Part shown: positions 41,288 to 45,261 of the stretch, piece after piece
Position numbering within the stretch: the stretch's first letter is position 1
Layout of the letters: every line of letters starts with the position of its first letter
Source: Variovorax sp. CAN15
GTDB taxonomy: Bacteria > Pseudomonadota > Gammaproteobacteria > Burkholderiales > Burkholderiaceae_C
Direction of reading: 5' to 3'
Assembly: GCF_030462475.1 (NCBI RefSeq)
Contig: NZ_JASMRZ010000001.1
Coordinates: 10,598-55,858 of the forward strand
Length of the DNA stretch: 45,261 nt
Translations under genes and position numbers: made by a program
Notes under the pieces: generated by a model
Told to the model about the DNA's origin: nothing
The model's input: the letters and a program-made list of their open reading frames with translations, nothing else
The model's database searches: none

Positions 41288-42442
41288 TCAGAGCACTTTT
41301 CGGCCTTCGCGCCAGACAGCGCGCACCACCGGGTACCGCACGCCGTCATGCAGCGTGCACATGCGCATCTGCACCAGATCGGCGCGCAGGCCGACTTCGA
41401 GCGCGCCACGATCATTCAGCCGCGCCGCCCGCGCCGGCGTGCGCGTCACCATCGCAATGGCCTGCGGCAGCGTGACGATCCCGTCGTGCACCAGCCGCAT
41501 CGCGGCGCCCAGCAGACTGCTGGGCACGTAGTCGGACGAGAGGATGTCGAGCAGCCCGTGGCGCGCCAGATCGGCCGCCGCGACGTTGCCGGAGTGCGAC
41601 CCGCCGCGCATCACGTTCGGCCCGCCCATCACGCTCGAGAGGCCCAGCCCGTGCGCCGCGCGCGCGGCCGCCAGCGTGGTCGGAAACTCCGACATGCTCG
41701 CGCCCTCGGCATGCGCCTGCTCCACGTGCGCCACCGTGGTGTCGTCGTGGCTCGCGAGCGCGATGCCGTGCGTGCGGCAGTAGTCGACGAAGAAGCGCCG
41801 GTGCGGCAGCGCGTACTCGGCCTGCAGCGCGCCGGCCTGTGCCACGCGCTCGTCGAACTTGCTGTCGCTCCAGCCCTTCTTGCCGGTGTAGTAGACGCGG
41901 GCGATCTCGATGTTCTCCCACTGGCGCTGGCCCGGCGTGTGGTCCATCAGCGAGATCAGCGACAGCCGCGGGTGGCCGTGGAAAGGCTCGAACAGCTCGA
42001 TGGTGTTGGGCGCCGGCAGCTCGCAGCGCACGTGCAGGTGATGGTCCGCGCGCAGCAGGTCCTGCGCGGCGCAGGCGTCCAGCGTGGTCAGCGTCGCTTC
42101 CCAGGTGCTGCCGCGCACGCTGTCGGGATCGGCCTCGCCCACGCCCAGCGCGTCGAACACCGTCGTGATGCCGGCGGCCGCCATCTCGGCGTCGTGCGCC
42201 AGCAGCGCGGGCAGCGGGCCCCAGTGCACCTTCGGCCGCGGCATCAGGTGGCGCTCGAAGTTGTCGGTGTGCACCTCCACGAGGCCAGGCAGCAGGAAGT
42301 CTCCGTCGAGGTCGACACTGCCTTCGGCGGTGGGGCCCGCGTCGATGCTGGCGATGCGCCCGCCGTGCACGGTGAGCGCGCCCGAAACGACCTCGTCCGG
42401 CAGCACCATGCGTGCGTTGGCGAATACCGCCGTCGTGCTCAT
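41288..42442 (-). CDS. phnM: Alpha-D-ribose 1-methylphosphonate 5-triphosphate diphosphatase PhnM
   Basis: The product is 384 residues of the amidohydrolase superfamily. Metal-binding motifs: LLPGLVEVHTDNFERHLMPRP near residue 55, the GITTVFDALGVG region, the loop Lys-rich TGKKGWSDSKF, ALASHDDTTVAHVEQA, and SSDYVPSSLL near the C-terminus. It releases pyrophosphate from the triphosphate intermediate to give ribose 1-methylphosphonate 5-phosphate for the C-P lyase. It is coupled to phnL by ATGA overlap. No PhnN or PhnP gene follows in the window. Confidence 0.96.
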   Translation of the reverse strand: MSTTAVFANARMVLPDEVVSGALTVHGGRIASIDAGPTAEGSVDLDGDFLLPGLVEVHTDNFERHLMPRPKVHWGPLPALLAHDAEMAAAGITTVFDALGVGEADPDSVRGSTWEATLTTLDACAAQDLLRADHHLHVRCELPAPNTIELFEPFHGHPRLSLISLMDHTPGQRQWENIEIARVYYTGKKGWSDSKFDERVAQAGALQAEYALPHRRFFVDYCRTHGIALASHDDTTVAHVEQAHAEGASMSEFPTTLAAARAAHGLGLSSVMGGPNVMRGGSHSGNVAAADLARHGLLDILSSDYVPSSLLGAAMRLVHDGIVTLPQAIAMVTRTPARAARLNDRGALEVGLRADLVQMRMCTLHDGVRYPVVRAVWREGRKVL

Positions 42443-43155
42443 CGCCTGCTCCTGAAGGCGCCGACGTCAACGCGACGCGTTGCGACGGCCGCTCCGACTT
42501 CGGCGTCGTGAAAGATCCCCACCGTGGCCGCGCCGCGCGCGGTGGCCTCGCGGATCAGCGAGATCACGGTGCCGGTGTTGGCCGCGTCGAGCGAGGCGGT
42601 CGGCTCGTCCAGCAGCAGCAGCGGCTTGGGCTTGATCATGTTGCGCGCGATGTTGATGCGCTGCTGCTCGCCGCCCGAGAAGGTGGCGGGCGGCAGGTGC
42701 CACAGGCGCTCGGGAATGCGCAGGCGTTCGAGCCAGCGGCGGGCCTCCTCGCGCGCGGCCTCGATGGCGGCGGGGTCGTCGCCCGCGTCCTCGGCCAGCG
42801 GCTCGGCCACCACGTCGAGCGCCGGCACGCGCGGGATCACGCGCAGGAACTGGCTCACGTAGCCGATGGTGTCGCGGCGCAGGCTCACCATCTCGCGCGG
42901 CGTGGCCTGCGTCACGTCCACGGGGCCCGTGGGCGACTGCACGGTGATGCTGCCCGCGCTGGCGCGGTAGTTGGCGTAGACCAGCTTGAGCAGCGTGCTC
43001 TTGCCAAGCCCGGAGGCACCGTCGAGCACCACGCATTCGCCGGCGGACACGCTCAGGTCCACGTCGTCGAACACGGGCAGCTCGAGGCTGTTCTGGCGGT
43101 GCAGCGTGAAGCGCTTGGCCACGCCATGGAGTTGAAGCATCGGAGTAGCCATCAT
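42439..43155 (-). CDS. phnL: C-P lyase accessory ATP-binding protein PhnL
   Basis: The product is 238 residues. ABC ATPase motifs: Walker A GASGLGKST, a Q-loop near YVSQFLRVIPRVPALDVV, signature FSGGEQQR and Walker B LLLLDEPTASLDAANT. The RVIPRVPALDVVAEPL segment is typical of PhnL rather than of transport ATPases. PhnL joins the C-P lyase complex and is needed for phosphonate use, likely in the transfer step with PhnG/H/I. The ATG at 43155 overlaps the phnK stop by four bases; MetMet begins the protein. It also overlaps phnM. Confidence 0.95.
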   Translation of the reverse strand: MMATPMLQLHGVAKRFTLHRQNSLELPVFDDVDLSVSAGECVVLDGASGLGKSTLLKLVYANYRASAGSITVQSPTGPVDVTQATPREMVSLRRDTIGYVSQFLRVIPRVPALDVVAEPLAEDAGDDPAAIEAAREEARRWLERLRIPERLWHLPPATFSGGEQQRINIARNMIKPKPLLLLDEPTASLDAANTGTVISLIREATARGAATVGIFHDAEVGAAVATRRVDVGAFRSRR

Positions 43156-43940
43156 GGTTGCAGTACCGAGGAAACGAGCAATTGGGTATAGGCGTGCTGC
43201 GGGTCGTCCAGCACCTGGTCGGTGAGGCCGGCCTCGACCACGCGGCCCTGCTGCATCACCAGCATGCGGTGGGCGAGCAGCCGCGCCACCGCGAGGTCGT
43301 GCGTGACGACGATGGCCGCGAGCTGCATCTGCCGCGTGAGCTGGCGCAGCAGGTCGAGCAGGCGCGCCTGCACCGACACGTCGAGCCCGGAGGTCGGCTC
43401 GTCCATGAACACCAGGCGCGGCTGGGTCACGAGGTTGCGCGCGATCTGCAGGCGCTGCCGCATGCCGCCGGAGAAGGTGCGCGGTGCGTCGTCGATGCGC
43501 GCCGGGTCGATCTCGACGCGGCCCAGCCATTCGGCGGCGGTGGCGCGCAGGCGCCCGTAGTGGCGCTCGCCCAGGCCCATGAGCCGCTCACCGACATTCG
43601 CGCCGGCCGACACCTCCATGCGCAGGCCGTCGGCCGGGTTCTGGTGCACGAAGCCCCAGTCGGTGCGCGCCAGCATGCGCTGCTGGGCCTCGGTCATGCC
43701 GAAGACTTCCTGCAGGCCGCCGCCGCGCACCTGGAACTCGACGCTGCCGGCATCGGGCTTGTCGCGCGCGGCGATGGCGTTGAGCAGCGTCGACTTGCCG
43801 GAGCCTGATTCGCCGACCACGGCCAGCACCTCGCCGGGCCAGAGATCGAAGGAAGCGTCGTGCAGCGCCACGCGCTCGCCATAGCGCTTGGCGATGCCGC
43901 GCACGCGCAGCAAGGGGGAATTTGTATTGGGCGTGTTCAT
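43152..43940 (-). CDS. phnK: C-P lyase complex ATP-binding protein PhnK
   Basis: The product is 262 residues. ABC motifs: Walker A GESGSGKST, Q-loop region DWGFVHQNPADGLRM, signature FSGGMRQR, Walker B RLVFMDEPTSGLDVS and H-loop VVTHDLAV. The HQNPADGLRM stretch is the PhnK-specific feature. In E. coli PhnK binds the PhnG2H2I2J2 core. The start at 43940 overlaps the phnJ stop by four bases, and its stop overlaps phnL. Frame extension upstream of 43940 is a shadow of phnJ. Confidence 0.96.
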   Translation of the reverse strand: MNTPNTNSPLLRVRGIAKRYGERVALHDASFDLWPGEVLAVVGESGSGKSTLLNAIAARDKPDAGSVEFQVRGGGLQEVFGMTEAQQRMLARTDWGFVHQNPADGLRMEVSAGANVGERLMGLGERHYGRLRATAAEWLGRVEIDPARIDDAPRTFSGGMRQRLQIARNLVTQPRLVFMDEPTSGLDVSVQARLLDLLRQLTRQMQLAAIVVTHDLAVARLLAHRMLVMQQGRVVEAGLTDQVLDDPQHAYTQLLVSSVLQP

Positions 43941-44845
43941 GCAGGAAGAGCCTGTTCGGGTTCGCTCCGGGGCGCGGGGACCGGCTGCTGTTGCGGCTGC
44001 TGCTCCTGCTGGCGCGAATGGCAGTGGTCGGAGTCGGAGCACACGTGCATGCGGGTGCCGCGGTCGTCCGTGATGATTTCGTCGAGGAAGCTGTCGGTCG
44101 CGCCGCACAGCGCGCAAGGCACGTCCCAGCGCTGCACCTCGAAGGGGTGGTCGTCGAAGCACAGGCTTTCCACCGGCGTATAGGGTGGCACCGCGTAGAT
44201 GCGCTTCTCGCGGCCCGCGCCGAAGAGCTGCAGCGCGGGGTTCATGTGCATCTTGGGGTTGTCGAACTTCGGGATCGGCGAAGGCGACATGACATAGCGG
44301 CCGTTGACCAGCACCGGGTAGTCGTAGGTGGTGGCGATATGGCCGTAGCGCGCGATGTCCTCGTAGAGCTTGACGTGCATCAGGCCGTACTCGGCGAGCG
44401 CATGCAGCGTGCGGGTGGCGGCCTCGCGCGGCTCCAGGCGCTGCATGGGCTCGGGCACGGGCACCTGGTAGACCAGCACCTGGCCCTCGGCCAGCGGCGC
44501 CTCGGGAATGCGGTGGCGGGTCTGGATCAGCGTGGCCTCGACGGTGCGCGTGGTGGTCTCCACGCCCGTGGTCCGCTGGAAGAAGCGGCGGATGTTGACC
44601 GCGTTGACGGTGTCGTCCGAGCCCTGGTCGATGACCTTGAGCACGTCCCGCGGCCCGATGACCGCCGCCGTGACCTGGATGCCGCCCGTGCCCCAGCCGT
44701 AGGGCAGCGGCATCTCGCGCGAGCCGAAGGGCACCTGGTAGCCGGGGATGGCCACGGCCTTGAGGATGGCGCGGCGGATCATGCGCTTGGTGCGCTCGTC
44801 GAGGTAGGCGAAGTTGTAGCTGGTGTCGGTGGTGTCGGCGGTCAT
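43937..44845 (-). CDS. phnJ: Alpha-D-ribose 1-methylphosphonate 5-phosphate C-P lyase PhnJ
   Basis: The product is 302 residues, about 20 longer than E. coli PhnJ owing to a Gln/Pro-rich C-terminal tail. It is the radical-SAM enzyme that cleaves the carbon-phosphorus bond. The iron-sulphur and active-site Cys pattern is intact: C-x2-C-x21-C-x5-C in CALCGATDS and CSDSDHC. Other conserved parts are YLDERTKRMIRRAILKAVAIPGYQ, MPLPYGWGTGGIQ, YPVLVNGRYVMSPSPIPKFDNPKMHMNP, and PPYTPVESLCFDDHPFEV. It is coupled to phnI by ATGA overlap. Confidence 0.98.
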   Translation of the reverse strand: MTADTTDTSYNFAYLDERTKRMIRRAILKAVAIPGYQVPFGSREMPLPYGWGTGGIQVTAAVIGPRDVLKVIDQGSDDTVNAVNIRRFFQRTTGVETTTRTVEATLIQTRHRIPEAPLAEGQVLVYQVPVPEPMQRLEPREAATRTLHALAEYGLMHVKLYEDIARYGHIATTYDYPVLVNGRYVMSPSPIPKFDNPKMHMNPALQLFGAGREKRIYAVPPYTPVESLCFDDHPFEVQRWDVPCALCGATDSFLDEIITDDRGTRMHVCSDSDHCHSRQQEQQPQQQPVPAPRSEPEQALPA

Positions 44846-45261
44846 TGCGGATCCTCTTTTCCTGCGCCGTTGGCGCGCATCTTTCGCACGAGCTCGAGTT
44901 CGGACTGGAAGTCGACGTAGTGCGGCAGCTTCAGGTGCTGCACGAAGCCCGAGGCCTCCAGGCTGTCGCTGTGCGAGAGCACGAACTCCTGCATCTGCGC
45001 CGGCGCCTCCACGGGCTCGCCCAGCTCTTCGGCACGCAGCGCGCGGTCGACCAGGCTCATGGCCATGGCCTTGCGCTCGCAGTGGCCGAAGGTCAGGCCG
45101 TAGCCGCGCGTGAACTGCGGCGGCTCGGTCTTGCTGCCCGCGAACTGGTTGACCATCTCGCATTCGGTGAGCGCCATGTCGCCGATGGAGATGGCGAAGC
45201 CCAGTTCTTCCGGCACGATCTCCAGCTCGGCGGTGCCCACGCGGATCTCGCCGACGAAGGG
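44842..45261 (-). CDS. phnI: C-P lyase core protein PhnI, C-terminal part (gene runs off the window)
   Basis: About 139 C-terminal residues are visible, and the frame remains open to the last base. Motifs PFVGEIRVGTAELEI, ISIGDMALTECEMVNQFAG, FTRGYGLTFGHCERKAMAMSLVDRAL, and LSHSDSLEASGFVQHLKLPHYVDFQ match PhnI. PhnI, with PhnG/H/L, transfers the phosphonate to the ribose of ATP or GTP, releasing the base. phnG and phnH are expected just beyond the window. Its stop overlaps the phnJ start. Confidence 0.96.
   Translation of the reverse strand, partial: PFVGEIRVGTAELEIVPEELGFAISIGDMALTECEMVNQFAGSKTEPPQFTRGYGLTFGHCERKAMAMSLVDRALRAEELGEPVEAPAQMQEFVLSHSDSLEASGFVQHLKLPHYVDFQSELELVRKMRANGAGKEDPQ

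Overview
The window is a high-GC chromosomal stretch of a betaproteobacterium. The gene content (two-partner secretion, a T6SS VgrG-lipase cassette, GlxA-type regulators, a gcr-type 'recombinase' next to apaG/rpe, a C-P lyase operon) fits a Burkholderiales member of the Comamonadaceae, with Variovorax the likeliest guess. That assignment is inference from gene style. No rRNA, tRNA or CRISPR was seen.

Layout. Positions 1-4262: signalling block with the 3' end of one hybrid histidine kinase, a secreted ABC-type substrate-binding protein, and a second complete hybrid kinase. 4335-6048: GlxA-type AraC regulator divergent from a cysteine hydrolase. 6092-11738 (minus): T6SS cassette vgrG > Tle4-type lipase > Tli4-type immunity protein > small exported protein. 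11989-21496 (minus): operon of a CHAT-family peptidase, a TpsB/FhaC outer-membrane transporter and a 1790-residue TpsA exoprotein, with a 97-bp tandem repeat between the last two genes. 21785-22367: remnant of a second vgrG, then a possible Cys-rich small ORF. 22394-24804 (minus): large-subunit catalase behind a 49-residue membrane protein. 25029-25847: transglutaminase-like protein. 25979-29539 (minus): NHEJ pair Ku > LigD. 29615-36700: deacylase-like metallohydrolase, small hydrophilic protein, rpe, apaG, Gcr-family membrane protein, cation/proton antiporter and YbdK-type ligase; the last three overlap at ATGA and form one plus-strand unit. 36809-38442: visibly lower-GC two-gene module, XRE-ImmA/IrrE protease plus a DUF4411 PIN-like protein. 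38474-45261 (minus): phosphonate operon phnI(partial)-J-K-L-M followed by phnC-D-E.

How the parts work together. The phn genes encode uptake (PhnCDE) and C-P bond cleavage (PhnI/J/K/L/M) for phosphonates as phosphorus source, and a GTCTAGAC palindrome before phnC fits a PhnF/HutC-type operator. The vgrG-tle4-tli4 block is a T6SS effector-delivery/immunity cassette. The CHAT-TpsB-TpsA operon suggests a secreted adhesin-like filament made together with an exported caspase-like peptidase. Ku-LigD is a two-component end-joining pathway.

Most promising for follow-up: the CHAT/TPS operon, placed between an intact and a broken vgrG in opposite orientation that share the same leader sequence; the low-GC ImmA/DUF4411 module; and the two hybrid kinases bracketing an orphan substrate-binding protein. 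Intergenic DNA is short throughout (no gene-free stretch exceeds 300 bases) and carries several inverted-repeat terminators plus a dispersed repeat.
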